Shown: piece after piece, positions 5,545 through 14,816 of the stretch | How positions within the stretch are numbered: position 1 is the first letter of the stretch | Layout of the letters: each line of letters starts with the position of its first letter | DNA from: a virus | DNA length: 32,456 nt | Virus record (IMG/VR): IMGVR_UViG_3300028563_000056 | Coordinates: 1-32,456 of that record | Strand: one strand, 5' to 3' | Program-made: the position numbers and the translations under genes | The notes under the pieces: generated by a model | Seen by the model: the letters and a program-made list of their open reading frames with translations, nothing else | The model's database searches: none | What the model was told of the DNA's origin: nothing

Positions 5545-8448
5545 TTACTGGCCGAAGCCCCGAATCAAATCTATCAGACTTTGCGTCGGGGGTCGCAGCC
5601 GGTGAGCAAACTCGTCCGCCGCGTTCTCTTCTTCCTTGCGCCCGTGAGCTCCGGCAACCCCTACCGCCGTCTTGACTTCCTGGCTCCGGACGATGGGGTC
5701 CGCGTGGTACTCACCTCGCCGAATCATGCGGTAGAGAAACCCAGGCTGGCTCGTGGACTCGGTCAGGTGCTCGTAGGCCTGGGTCGCCGTGACTGCCCTC
5801 AGCTTGCCCTCAGCTTGTCCCCCGCCGGCCAACTTGAGCAGCGCCTCGTCCCGTTCCTTCTTCGAGCCGAACCCTCGCAGAGCGTCCGCAAGCTGGTCCT
5901 TCGTCATCGAGCTGCCGAGGTCTTCGGCGTTCGTGATTCCTGCCCGCCGGAACGTCGCCTTGATTTCGTCCAGCTTCCCCGCGATGTTGTGCTGGTAAGC
6001 GGCCCACCCCGTCACCTCGTGCCCGTCCACCGTCGCTCTCGCGTTGGCCACCTCGGGCAGGTTGGCGGGTGAACGGAATTGCTCCCGGTCCTTCCTGAAG
6101 GAGCGCTGAAACTCATCCAGGACCGGGTCGTGCTCCCCGCTCGTGCGCTGCCCCTCTTTGGTGAGGGCGTTGAGCTTCCGGATGACCGCGTCCGACTGCT
6201 CGGCGTTCAGCCCCTTCGGGCGGTAGGCGATGACGTACTCACCCGCTGGCACGTTCCGCGGCACCCCGCGCGCCTCGAGCTCCTCGGCGGTCACGAGTCC
6301 CTGTTCCAGGGCCGTCTTGGCCGGGATGGTCAGCGTGCCTCGCAGGTGCCCCGTGGTCGCCTGAGACTTGGTCATCGGCTCCCAGGTCCCCAAGGTGTCC
6401 ATGACCTCCCTGGCCTTGTTGTCGCTGGAGCCGAGGAACGGGATGGGGCCCGGAGCCGTGCGCACCGTCGTCGTGTTCGGAACGACCGCGGGGATGGGGG
6501 AACCTGGGGACGGAAGGGTTGGCCTGTAGTTCTCCTCTGGTCCCGGCTCTGGCTCTCGCTCGGTATGCGGGCCGTTGGCTGCCTCTAGCTTGACGACGCG
6601 AAGGCCGTCTCGCGTGTCCTCGCCAGCGACACGCCATTGCGTTCCGCGGGGAACTAAAGCCTCTCCGAATGTGTTCGAGCCCTCGATGTGGTCCACTGGT
6701 ACGGCTCCGTGCTGGCCGCCGATCTCCAGTAAAACGCCGCCCTTCTTCGCGAAGCGCGTGGCCCCCTCCGGGTCCTTACTGACGGACCAAGTCGACGGGT
6801 TCTCTCCCGTAGAAAGAACATGTTCCAGCTCGGCCTGGCTGGCGCCTCTGTAAACAGGACCGCCGAACGTTGCCCCGCTAGCCTGAGCTTCCCGCAGAAA
6901 GTCAGTAACCTGAGTGCTGGTAGGGTCTTCAAGCCCCGCCTGCTCCGCCTGTCCAACCCTTTGCCTGTCTCGATTCAGGAAGCGATCGAGCGTCTCGTGG
7001 AAGCCCCCCTCTTGGGCTACTTGGTTTGCTTTTGCGCCAGCTTCATCGAAATGAGCCTGGTGGTCCTCTGGCAGCAAGTCGTGCTCGTGGACGTCCTGCC
7101 AGCCCTCTTCCGTCGGGTCCGGAGCAAGCGAGACCTTCGTCTCCTCGCCGGGAATCGTGTGTCTCTTGATCCAGCCGATGGCCGCTTGGAGGGTGCTCGC
7201 GTGCGGGACTCGCTCCTGCCCCTCCGGGCTCTCGTACATCTTCGCCGCCGTCTGGCGGATGGGTTCGTACTCCCGGTCGGAGTACTTCTGGAGCTGGGGA
7301 AGGAGAGCCTCCTGGGCCTTCTGGACAGCAATCTCCTTGGGAGTGAGCACCGGCTCGCCGGGTCCCGCAGGCTTCGCTGCCGCCTCGACGTTGGACTCGA
7401 CTTCAGGCCCACCCTTGAGGCCCGCTAGGACTCCAGTGCCGCCGCCGCCGGCTTCGAGCTGCCGAAGCTCGTGCCCTGCGGTTCCGGCGCGGATGGTGTT
7501 CTCGACGAGCTTTCCGCCACCGCCGAGAACTCCGCCGACGGTCGCAGTGATCGGGTTCGTCCCCCGACTGATGGCGTTCTTCCCCATCGTTTCGAGTGGC
7601 ACTCCCTCGGAAGCGTCGTGGAGAGCCCCCATCGTCGCTCCGGTACCTAGCGCCGCTCCGGCCCCCTTCAGGATGGCCCCAGGGATGCTCTTCGCTGCCC
7701 CCATGAGCTCTGCCGCTCGTCCCGCGACGGCGCCGCCCATGCCCACCGGGGCCGTCGCGATGTCCGTCCCCACTTCCTCGAGCGGCGACTGGCTCTTGAC
7801 GTTGTACTCGATTTGGTCCGCGCGAGCATCATCGCCCACGGCGCGGTTGAACTTCGTCATCGCCGCAGGGATGATGCCGCCAGAGACGCCGTTGAGCATC
7901 CGGTCGGTCCCCGTGTGCATGTTGGTCTCGGCACCAGTGAGAAGGTCGACCCCCATCTTGGGGAAAAGCTTCGGCCGCTGGATCGAGACGCCTCGCCGAA
8001 CCGCGTCGTCGTACGCCTGGGCGTACCGGGCGTTCGCGTAGTGCTGATAGAGCGGAGACTTGTCGGTGAGCTGGTCCGCTGTGGCCGCCATCTCGGGACC
8101 ACCCTTGCGGAGCATGTTCTGCACCTCCTCCACCGACGGCTCCTGGAAGGTGACGCCGTTGAGAAGGGACATCAGTCCAGTTACCCCTGGGATGCGATGA
8201 GGAGGAACGAACTCACTGGGCCGCTCGAGAGCTTTGGCGGCGGCAGTCGCGCTGTCCACGGGGGCAGACTGGGGCTTCTGGGCGACGGGGGGATGGAGCA
8301 CGGAGTCCGCGCTCTCCTGCATCGTCAGGTCACGGAGACCGGCAACGCGCTCGGTATCCCGCTGGTTCGCGCGGAACCTGTCGTAGGCCGCTCGGTCTTC
8401 GGGGTCGAGCTGCTCCACAACCTCGGGAGGAAGTTCCTTACTGGCCAC
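5545..8448 (-). CDS. Large internal virion/ejection protein with ADP-ribosyltransferase-like domain
   Basis: A 967-residue protein, third and largest of the ejection-type set. Start is GTG 8448, overlapping the previous gene by 11 bases. Residues about 225-310 are a Gly/Ala-rich segment able to enter membranes. Residues about 515-610 resemble an R-S-E class ADP-ribosyltransferase: P-V-Y-R-G (Arg534), S-T-W-S-V-S (552-557), a V-L-L-E-I strand and E-A-L-V-P-R-G-T-Q-W-R-V (Glu596). The residue two before Glu596 is Phe594, where the E-x-E motif usually has Glu or Gln. The C-terminal 300 residues are charged and helical. Likely role: stored in the head, injected with DNA; the enzymatic activity is inferred. 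Confidence 0.8.
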   Translation of the reverse strand: MASKELPPEVVEQLDPEDRAAYDRFRANQRDTERVAGLRDLTMQESADSVLHPPVAQKPQSAPVDSATAAAKALERPSEFVPPHRIPGVTGLMSLLNGVTFQEPSVEEVQNMLRKGGPEMAATADQLTDKSPLYQHYANARYAQAYDDAVRRGVSIQRPKLFPKMGVDLLTGAETNMHTGTDRMLNGVSGGIIPAAMTKFNRAVGDDARADQIEYNVKSQSPLEEVGTDIATAPVGMGGAVAGRAAELMGAAKSIPGAILKGAGAALGTGATMGALHDASEGVPLETMGKNAISRGTNPITATVGGVLGGGGKLVENTIRAGTAGHELRQLEAGGGGTGVLAGLKGGPEVESNVEAAAKPAGPGEPVLTPKEIAVQKAQEALLPQLQKYSDREYEPIRQTAAKMYESPEGQERVPHASTLQAAIGWIKRHTIPGEETKVSLAPDPTEEGWQDVHEHDLLPEDHQAHFDEAGAKANQVAQEGGFHETLDRFLNRDRQRVGQAEQAGLEDPTSTQVTDFLREAQASGATFGGPVYRGASQAELEHVLSTGENPSTWSVSKDPEGATRFAKKGGVLLEIGGQHGAVPVDHIEGSNTFGEALVPRGTQWRVAGEDTRDGLRVVKLEAANGPHTEREPEPGPEENYRPTLPSPGSPIPAVVPNTTTVRTAPGPIPFLGSSDNKAREVMDTLGTWEPMTKSQATTGHLRGTLTIPAKTALEQGLVTAEELEARGVPRNVPAGEYVIAYRPKGLNAEQSDAVIRKLNALTKEGQRTSGEHDPVLDEFQRSFRKDREQFRSPANLPEVANARATVDGHEVTGWAAYQHNIAGKLDEIKATFRRAGITNAEDLGSSMTKDQLADALRGFGSKKERDEALLKLAGGGQAEGKLRAVTATQAYEHLTESTSQPGFLYRMIRRGEYHADPIVRSQEVKTAVGVAGAHGRKEEENAADEFAHRLRPPTQSLIDLIRGFGQ

Positions 8449-10045
8449 TCTTCTCCGTCAGCCACTTCTGGAAGCGGGCTTTCGCCTCTTGCTTGCTCAT
8501 GGCTCCCGCTGCCGGGGGTTGCTGCGCGCCGCGGGGAATCGTTCGAGGCTTGGGGGCGAGCGGTTCCGACTTGGACTCTCCACCGAAGTCGTCCGGATTG
8601 TAGAAGTCGAGGCCGGAGAACGCCGTCTTCCAGATGTCCGCCTTGCCTCGCCTAGCCGCGTGAGAAAGACCGCCCAGGTTGCTCGTGGCAGCCCCGTACG
8701 CGCCCTTGAGTTCGTCGTGCCAGACGGTGGACAGGTTGCCGGCTAGTCCCTTGAGGCGAGCAATTTCCTCGGGGGAGTAGTTCGCTTCCGCTCCGCCCTT
8801 CGACGTGAACTCCTGGAACTTGTCCCAGAGCGACTGCATGCCTGGCGTGTGAGCGAAGTCCTGGTCCGAGATGCGGTTGTCGCCACTCGCGCGCACCAGG
8901 AGCTTGATGGCGCTCGTCACGTCCGCCGAAGAGGAGTTCGGATTCTCGAGCAGCTTCTGGGCGTGATTGGCTTGGAAGTAGCCTTCCTTCATGGCCGAGA
9001 GCTTCTCGACGTTGCCCTCGTTCTTGGCCATCGTTTGGCCCTTGAGAACCTCCTTCGATTCGTCCACGCCTTCGCCCCCCCCGCCGCCACCCTTCGGGTG
9101 CTTCACCAGCATCCGGTTCATGGCCGCCGTGCGGTTCGCCGCCGCGTTGTAGAGCGGGACCCGTTCCTTCTCGAGTTCTTCGGTCGTTGGCTCTCCGGAG
9201 AACACCGACTCGCCGATGGGCGCCATACCCTCAGCCTCCGCAACACCGGTCGCCGCTTCCTTGTAGGCCGCCGCCTTGGCCTTCTGGGATGTCATCAGCT
9301 CGTTCGGGTCGAAGGTAAACTTGCTCCCCGTTTTGGTGTCCCGGAAAGTGAACACGGGAGCGGGAGCGGGGGGCCGACTGACGCCAAGGGCCTGCTCCGC
9401 CTGGTTCAGGGCCTGCTCGTGGTCGGGGCCCGTCGTGTCGCCCTCGAACTGCTTCTTCTTCTTGTCGAACTGGTTTTGGTTCGCCCAGCGGGCCAGGTAG
9501 GCCTGGAGGTTCTCGCCTGGAGCCTGAGCGGGCATCGCCGTCACTTGCGGCGGCGGAGCTTCAGGAGGAGCCGCTTCAGGTTGAGTCGTGGTCGGTGCGG
9601 CAGGCGGGACCGGGCCACCGGCTAGTTCCGGGCTGACTGAGGGAACGGACTCATCTTCGACCTTGACTCCTGGTTGCGCTTGCTCTTCCTGCTCGATGCC
9701 GAGATTCTTGAGGACCGTGGTCCACATCGGTTGAAGCTTCTTTGCCGTGTCGGCGTCCGCAGCGTAGCCGGCGCGCATGGCCCCCATCGTCCTATCGATC
9801 ATATCCGTGCGCCACTCGTCGTGATGCTGCGCAAGCTGGGCCGCCTGCCGGTCGCTCTCGCCCTGCTGAGCTTGGGAGGCGCGCTTCTCTTGTGAACCAA
9901 GCTCCTCGTGGCGCCCCTGGGCCTGAGCCCCGAGTTGCTGCTGAAGGCGAAGGTTCTCCTGCTCCTGAGCGTACTGCTCAGCGGGCGTCGGAAGCGGGTT
10001 GACCGGCTTCGCGATCGGAACTGGAGAGAAGAACTGCTCGAACAT
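8438..10045 (-). CDS. Internal virion/ejection protein
   Basis: A 535-residue protein, start ATG 10045 in a TGATG overlap. The N-terminal 75 residues are Gln-rich and coiled-coil-like. A Pro/Ala-rich linker spans about 130-195, and a glycine run (six in a row) occurs near residue 325 before a helical C-terminal half. Low hydrophobicity, long helices and location after the gp10-like plug gene fit a DNA-ejection protein similar in role to P22 gp16/gp20. No enzymatic motif was seen. The assignment rests on composition and gene order. Confidence 0.7.
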   Translation of the reverse strand: MFEQFFSPVPIAKPVNPLPTPAEQYAQEQENLRLQQQLGAQAQGRHEELGSQEKRASQAQQGESDRQAAQLAQHHDEWRTDMIDRTMGAMRAGYAADADTAKKLQPMWTTVLKNLGIEQEEQAQPGVKVEDESVPSVSPELAGGPVPPAAPTTTQPEAAPPEAPPPQVTAMPAQAPGENLQAYLARWANQNQFDKKKKQFEGDTTGPDHEQALNQAEQALGVSRPPAPAPVFTFRDTKTGSKFTFDPNELMTSQKAKAAAYKEAATGVAEAEGMAPIGESVFSGEPTTEELEKERVPLYNAAANRTAAMNRMLVKHPKGGGGGGEGVDESKEVLKGQTMAKNEGNVEKLSAMKEGYFQANHAQKLLENPNSSSADVTSAIKLLVRASGDNRISDQDFAHTPGMQSLWDKFQEFTSKGGAEANYSPEEIARLKGLAGNLSTVWHDELKGAYGAATSNLGGLSHAARRGKADIWKTAFSGLDFYNPDDFGGESKSEPLAPKPRTIPRGAQQPPAAGAMSKQEAKARFQKWLTEKSGQ

Positions 10046-11142
10046 CAGCCCTGCGGCACCTGTCCCCCGATGGCGCCACCGGCCGCTCCACCCAACGCTC
10101 CGCCCGCCACGGTGCCAGCGGGCCCACCGAACGAGCCGAGAATGCTCCCGAGCACTGTGCCGATGCCGGAGCCGAGCTGCCCGTACGAACCGCCCCCCGC
10201 GCCGCCCGACTGGTTCTGCATCTGAACCGCTTGGGAAGGACCGGCCACGAGCGATTCGAGGTAGTTGTTCAGGAGCTGGTCCTGCGAGTTGACGTCGGCC
10301 CCGCCGATGGCGGTTCCCGCTCCCGTCGTCCCCCCGGCGTAGCCCATGAGCTGGTTGATGTACTGGCCTTGGCGTTGCTGTAGGGCCTGCTCGGCGTTTG
10401 ACGCCGCGCCCATCCCAGCCGTGAGCCCCTGAAGCCCCTGACTGGCGGTGTTCCCTGCGAGCTGACCGCCGAGTCCGAGCGTCTGGGCCGTGGACTGGTC
10501 CGCCTGCCCCGCGAGCTGACCACCGAGCTGGCCACGTTGCAAACCGTACTGCGCGTTCGCCTGGGCCTCCTGGCCGCGAAGCGTCTGGTCGGCGGTCGCA
10601 ATCTGGCCCATGGCTGCCGAGGACCCAGAGAGCCCCTGGGCCGCCGCCTGCTTCGACAGGTCCGCGTTCGTGCTCGAGACCGCATTGTCGTAGTAGCTCG
10701 ACATGTCCTGCGGCTGAGAAGCCTGGAACTGCTGGTAGGCCTGATTCGCGTTGTTCCCCTGCGGGTTAGCGAACTGCCCCGAGACGCCGCCCCAGTACTG
10801 CGAGAGCGCGTTGGGCGCGTTGAACTGCCCCTGGTTCTGGCCGAAGTACTGCTCTGCCGCGCCGGGCTGTGAGAGGTCCCCGGTGAAAGACGTGTTGGGC
10901 TGGCTGAACGGCTGCTGAGGGAGAGCGGGACTCGTGGTGCTCCATGCCGGAGCCTGAGCCGGCGCGGAATGGTCGTAGGGGGCCGGTAGCGGCTGACCGT
11001 TCGAACCCGTGTACCCGACGACCTGGGCCGCTGCAATGCCGGCAGGCGAAGCGTTCGGGTACAGGGTTTTACCCGTGTACTGGGACGCCGCGATAGCTGC
11101 CGGTGACGGCTGCGCGGACTGGAGGAGGGGAGGATTTGCCAT
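10045..11142 (-). CDS. Gln/Gly-rich ejection protein with C-terminal glycine-zipper
   Basis: A 365-residue protein, start ATG 11142 in a TAATG overlap. It is rich in Gln, Ala, Ser and Gly throughout, with few charged residues. The last 50 residues repeat small residues at regular spacing (G-x-x-x-G type, such as G-G-A-L-G-G-A-A-G-G-A-I-G-G), typical of segments that insert into or cross membranes. P22 gp7-type DNA-transfer proteins have a similar character. It sits in a cluster with two other ejection-type genes. Function is inferred from composition and position. Confidence 0.7.
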   Translation of the reverse strand: MANPPLLQSAQPSPAAIAASQYTGKTLYPNASPAGIAAAQVVGYTGSNGQPLPAPYDHSAPAQAPAWSTTSPALPQQPFSQPNTSFTGDLSQPGAAEQYFGQNQGQFNAPNALSQYWGGVSGQFANPQGNNANQAYQQFQASQPQDMSSYYDNAVSSTNADLSKQAAAQGLSGSSAAMGQIATADQTLRGQEAQANAQYGLQRGQLGGQLAGQADQSTAQTLGLGGQLAGNTASQGLQGLTAGMGAASNAEQALQQRQGQYINQLMGYAGGTTGAGTAIGGADVNSQDQLLNNYLESLVAGPSQAVQMQNQSGGAGGGSYGQLGSGIGTVLGSILGSFGGPAGTVAGGALGGAAGGAIGGQVPQG

Positions 11143-11726
11143 TACACGAGGTTCGTCCCGTTACCGAAGAACTTCGCATTTTTAATGGCGTTCTGGCGTG
11201 TTTGCCCAACCGCCGCGATGGTCGGGCTAATCGCCCCCGTCATCTGCCCGGTGGGCGTATAATTCTGAGGGCCATTCGGTGACCCGTACGTACCAGTCGC
11301 GTTCATGTGCGGGTTCAACGTCGTGTCGTAGATAGCCTTCTCATCCGGAGAGAGCTCCTGGAACGGCGAACCTAACTGATCGAGGGCCTGGTAGCTCCCC
11401 GGTGTCGCGTTGTGTCCGCCGTACGTCTGACTCAGCGCCTGAGCCACTGGCTGGTAGCTCGACGCTGCCGAATGGAGCATGTTGTCGTACGCCTGTTGCA
11501 CCTCGGGTCCCCTCTGCTGGTAGGCCTTGGCGGAGCTCGCGAGGGCCTGCTGAAGGGCCTGCTCCGCGGCCGAATTCTGGTTCGCGCTCGACTGGAGGTA
11601 GTCTCCAATGATGGCTCCCCCGGACTTCGCCACCTGTCCGAGAACTCCGGCCACTCCCGAACCGGATGACGGAGCCGCCTGAGTGGGTTGCAGGATGCCG
11701 GGTGCCGCGCCTGAATAGTCCGTCAT
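11142..11726 (-). CDS. Ala/Gln-rich virion protein, possible ejection protein
   Basis: A 194-residue protein starting at ATG 11726, one base after the stop of the gp10-like gene. It is Ala, Gln, Ser and Gly rich, with a helical centre (A-E-Q-A-L-Q-Q-A-L-A) and a Gly/Asn/Thr-rich C-terminus. It has no catalytic motif. Position between the head-plug gene and the ejection cluster, and composition like the next two proteins, suggest a small injected protein or an adaptor for them. Confidence 0.65.
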   Translation of the reverse strand: MTDYSGAAPGILQPTQAAPSSGSGVAGVLGQVAKSGGAIIGDYLQSSANQNSAAEQALQQALASSAKAYQQRGPEVQQAYDNMLHSAASSYQPVAQALSQTYGGHNATPGSYQALDQLGSPFQELSPDEKAIYDTTLNPHMNATGTYGSPNGPQNYTPTGQMTGAISPTIAAVGQTRQNAIKNAKFFGNGTNLV

Positions 11727-11727
11727 G

Positions 11728-13185
11728 TCAGTTTCCTAGAATGTTGAACTCTTCCGTAGCGTTAGCGAGACTAAACGGGTCGGTTCCCGAGAACACGAAC
11801 TTCCACTGGCGGGTCCGATAGACCCCTAGGCTCCGGAACTCTACCACCGGCTGGTAGTCGCCACTAGCCCCGAGGGTGAATGAGAGACCGCCCTCCCATT
11901 GCCCGAGGTCGTCCCGCCAATAGAGAAGCCCCTGCTGGTTGTTCCCAGTGAGCCCTCGCCGGAGGGTCAGCCTGACCGCGACGCACTGCTTCCGGGCGTT
12001 CGTGTCGTGGTCGATGAAGCCGGTCGTGGTCGTCGCCAGGATGCGCGTCGTAACGTCCGTGGTGTCGCTCGAGAAGTCCCGCGAGAGCTCACGAATGAAG
12101 CCGGTCGGCCCGACGGCAACCACGTTCTTGTCCTGGTCGCCCCGGAGGAACTGAGCGGTGACCGGGAACTGGGTGAGCGTGTTCGATGTGTCGCTCCACC
12201 CCATCCACTCCGCCCAGCCCTTGCCGTTCTGGTAGGCGAAGGTCCGGCCGTCCGTCGGGAACGTCCAGACCAGGGCGTCGCAGTGCCCCTCGACGAAGCG
12301 GTACCCGAAGCAGTCGGACACCGACGTCATGTCGTTCAGGGTCTGCTGGATTTGGTCGGAGATGGGCTGGAAGGTTCTCCCGTCCGAGACTACGAAGCGG
12401 CGCTTGTCGTCCAGCCACGCGAAGGTCTGGTCGTACTTGACGACCGAAGAGCCAGCAACGCACCCCACCTCGCGCGTAGCCGCCGGAGCGTACGTAACCA
12501 CCGGGTCTGGGTCGAATACCTGAAGCGTCGAGGAGCCGAAGACGAAGACTTCATTCGTGTTGTCCCTCACGGCTACCACCGGATCAGGCCGGGCAACGGC
12601 ATTGAAGAAGCCGGCCGAGTTGTCGATGGCGGGGATCCAGGTTTCCGCTCCGGCGAACGTCACCGACCCGGTAAATACGTCGGAAAACTGGATTTGGCCC
12701 GAAATGACAGGATTGTCGATCAGGAGCCGGGAAGCGTTGGCGACCACGCTCGAACCGTTCGGTGGTCCTCCTCCCAGACGGGAGGAGACCAGGTCGGCGA
12801 ACGTGACCTTCTGCGGGTCACCCCCGGCAGTGAGGACCAGAAGCATCTCGCCTTCCGCGAACTCTGGTCGAAGCGTGCCCGTGAGGTATCCCGCGGTCTG
12901 GTTGACCGACAAGTCCTCGAACCCGTCTGGGCGAACGAGGAGCACGGGCCTTGACGGAGCTGCCCCCCCCACTGCGAACAGGAGCCCCGTCACAGTCGTG
13001 TAGAGACCGTCGATTTCAGCCCCGTAGGCCGCCGTGGGTGCGCTCGAGTAGAGCCCGATGCCGGGCCGCTGCATGACCGCGCCCTTGGAGTCGGTGACGG
13101 TGTTGACGGACAGCGGAGAGGCGCCAGCAAGCTCCTCTTGGCTCGACTCCATGTTGTTGCCGAAGGGGATGGCTGCTTCGGGCAT
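11728..13185 (-). CDS. Packaged-DNA stabilisation protein, P22 gp10-like
   Basis: A 485-residue protein, close to the roughly 470 residues of P22 gp10. The N-terminal half ends with residues following the gp10 pattern: a strand with V-A-V-R-D-N-T-N-E-V-F-V-F-G, then S-T-L-Q-V-F-D, A-P-A-A-T-R-E-V-G-C-V-A, a W-L-D-D strand and I-S-D-Q-I. Proteins of this type bind under the portal and gp4 and hold DNA in the filled head, while building the tail needle platform. I placed the start at ATG 13185 (TGATG overlap) rather than 12 codons upstream. Neighbouring gp4-like and tail-spike genes support the call. Confidence 0.8.
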   Translation of the reverse strand: MPEAAIPFGNNMESSQEELAGASPLSVNTVTDSKGAVMQRPGIGLYSSAPTAAYGAEIDGLYTTVTGLLFAVGGAAPSRPVLLVRPDGFEDLSVNQTAGYLTGTLRPEFAEGEMLLVLTAGGDPQKVTFADLVSSRLGGGPPNGSSVVANASRLLIDNPVISGQIQFSDVFTGSVTFAGAETWIPAIDNSAGFFNAVARPDPVVAVRDNTNEVFVFGSSTLQVFDPDPVVTYAPAATREVGCVAGSSVVKYDQTFAWLDDKRRFVVSDGRTFQPISDQIQQTLNDMTSVSDCFGYRFVEGHCDALVWTFPTDGRTFAYQNGKGWAEWMGWSDTSNTLTQFPVTAQFLRGDQDKNVVAVGPTGFIRELSRDFSSDTTDVTTRILATTTTGFIDHDTNARKQCVAVRLTLRRGLTGNNQQGLLYWRDDLGQWEGGLSFTLGASGDYQPVVEFRSLGVYRTRQWKFVFSGTDPFSLANATEEFNILGN

Positions 13186-14816
13186 CAGATGTTGTTCTGC
13201 CTGGCGGCGCGCTCGACCCACTCGATGATGCCGATGTTGTTGGCCTTGGAGATGTAGTTGATGACCTCGTAGCGGTCGTCGGTGGCGATGGAGAAAGTGG
13301 CTGTCGTGCGACAGACTATGCCCGGCGTGAGCGTTCCGCTGGCCCCTCCGGACTTGTTATGGACGATGAGCGTGAACGTCATCCCCTGCGTCACAGCCGC
13401 GTCTATCGCAATGGTCTGGTTGCCGTTGGTGGTCCTCTTCAGCGTGATCATCTCGTGCTGGAGCGCGGGCAGTGTCGCGCTTGTGGCACCGTCGTCAGTC
13501 ACCTGGTAGTAGGACCCAATTCTGCTTCCTAGATGGAACGTCTGGGCGCTCGTGGGAGAGTCAGGACCAGCAAGGTTGTACCTCTTGCCGACGCCCACGA
13601 AAACGTTCGCCGACTCGCTGAATCCTACCGGCGACGACGACAAGTCCAAATGCAGAGCTGCGGTGAGGACCGTCGCGCTCGCCGCGGTGAACGTGCACCC
13701 CTCGACTGTCCCCGAGAAGGTTCCGCCGTAACGAATGAACTCGGAGCTGCCGCTCACCGCGGCCGAGTCGAAAAGACAACCCGAGATGTCAGACGCAACG
13801 CACGCGACAATCCCTGCCCCTTGCGTGTACGACGAATGTTCCTGGGCGACCGTGCATCCACGAAGCCGCATAAACGGGTTCGTCGTGGTCGAATCTTGAA
13901 CGATGGCCTGCTGTGTGCCACCGAAGAGAACGAAGGTCGTATCGCTACACAGGAGCACGCTGGTCGACGAGTCCTGGGTGACGAGCGCCCCGGTGTTGAG
14001 CGTCCCGCCAATGGTCATCGTGTCGAGGATGACGGTCGACCCGTTCGCTCCCGAGATGACCATGACTGCCCCGGAGTTCGCCTGCTTCGACTGGACCGTC
14101 AGACCATAGAACTCGTTGACGCTGTTCGTCGTCCCGAACAGGAAGGCCTGAGACGTGGCGTGGTCCACGTTGATGATGACGGTGCCCGCGCAGCACCGGG
14201 CGCTGACGTTTCTCGGGACGATGATGAAATCCGTGATCCGGTAGGTGCCAGGAGGAAACCAGACCACTCCCCCGCTGACCCCGGCTGCCGTGTACGCCGC
14301 CTGAATGGCCACCGTGTCGTCGCTGGTGTTGTCGCCCTTCGCTCCGTACGCTGGGGCCTTCACGTTGAAAACGAGCCCGGCCACGGTCGCCATCGCGTTC
14401 TGAATCGAAGATGAGCCCCCGCTCAGCAGGACGTTGAAGTCCGGCTCCCCCGCGCTCGAAAACCACTCATCGAGGACCGACTGGACAGTGACAGGCTTCC
14501 GTGTCCCAACCGCGCCGGTGCTGTAGTCCGCTCCCGTGAAACTTGGCCCCACATACTCGACCGCGTTCGTCGAGTCCATCTCGGTCCAGTTCCGGATACC
14601 GAGTCCGCTCGAGTCGAGGACGGAGCAATCCGTCTCTTCGTTGACGTAGACGACTGCCGAGCCGTTGGCGTCGAGGGTGACTGGGTTTCCGATCGCCGTA
14701 CTGCCGTCGTAGGAACCGTAGATGCTCGCGAGGGATGAGGTTCCACGCTTGTAGAAGTAGGCCTTCCCGTTGCCGCCGCCGGCAACACCCGAGATGAGGG
14801 GAGAGACGCTTCTCAC
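13185..14816 (-). CDS. Tail spike with pectate-lyase-type beta-helix
   Basis: A 543-residue protein. Residues about 15-65 form an N-terminal attachment-like domain (N-G-K-A-Y-F-Y, later G-N-P-V-T-L-D-A-N-G) common at the front of tail appendages. From about residue 150 the sequence enters a pectate_lyase_3-type helix: Y-G-A-K-G-D-N-T-S-D-D-T-V-A-I-Q, then W-F-P-P-G-T-Y-R-I. Irregular beta-helix rungs follow, then a C-terminal beta domain. Expected role: trimeric spike that binds and may cleave host surface polysaccharide. I chose GTG 14816, which gives a GTGA overlap, over the in-frame GTG at 14828. Confidence 0.85.
   Translation of the reverse strand: MRSVSPLISGVAGGGNGKAYFYKRGTSSLASIYGSYDGSTAIGNPVTLDANGSAVVYVNEETDCSVLDSSGLGIRNWTEMDSTNAVEYVGPSFTGADYSTGAVGTRKPVTVQSVLDEWFSSAGEPDFNVLLSGGSSSIQNAMATVAGLVFNVKAPAYGAKGDNTSDDTVAIQAAYTAAGVSGGVVWFPPGTYRITDFIIVPRNVSARCCAGTVIINVDHATSQAFLFGTTNSVNEFYGLTVQSKQANSGAVMVISGANGSTVILDTMTIGGTLNTGALVTQDSSTSVLLCSDTTFVLFGGTQQAIVQDSTTTNPFMRLRGCTVAQEHSSYTQGAGIVACVASDISGCLFDSAAVSGSSEFIRYGGTFSGTVEGCTFTAASATVLTAALHLDLSSSPVGFSESANVFVGVGKRYNLAGPDSPTSAQTFHLGSRIGSYYQVTDDGATSATLPALQHEMITLKRTTNGNQTIAIDAAVTQGMTFTLIVHNKSGGASGTLTPGIVCRTTATFSIATDDRYEVINYISKANNIGIIEWVERAARQNNI

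Noticed and set aside
11899-12954. 351-codon plus-strand frame opposite the gp10-like gene
   Set aside because: Shadow of a recognised gene on the minus strand; composition and lack of start signals argue against coding.
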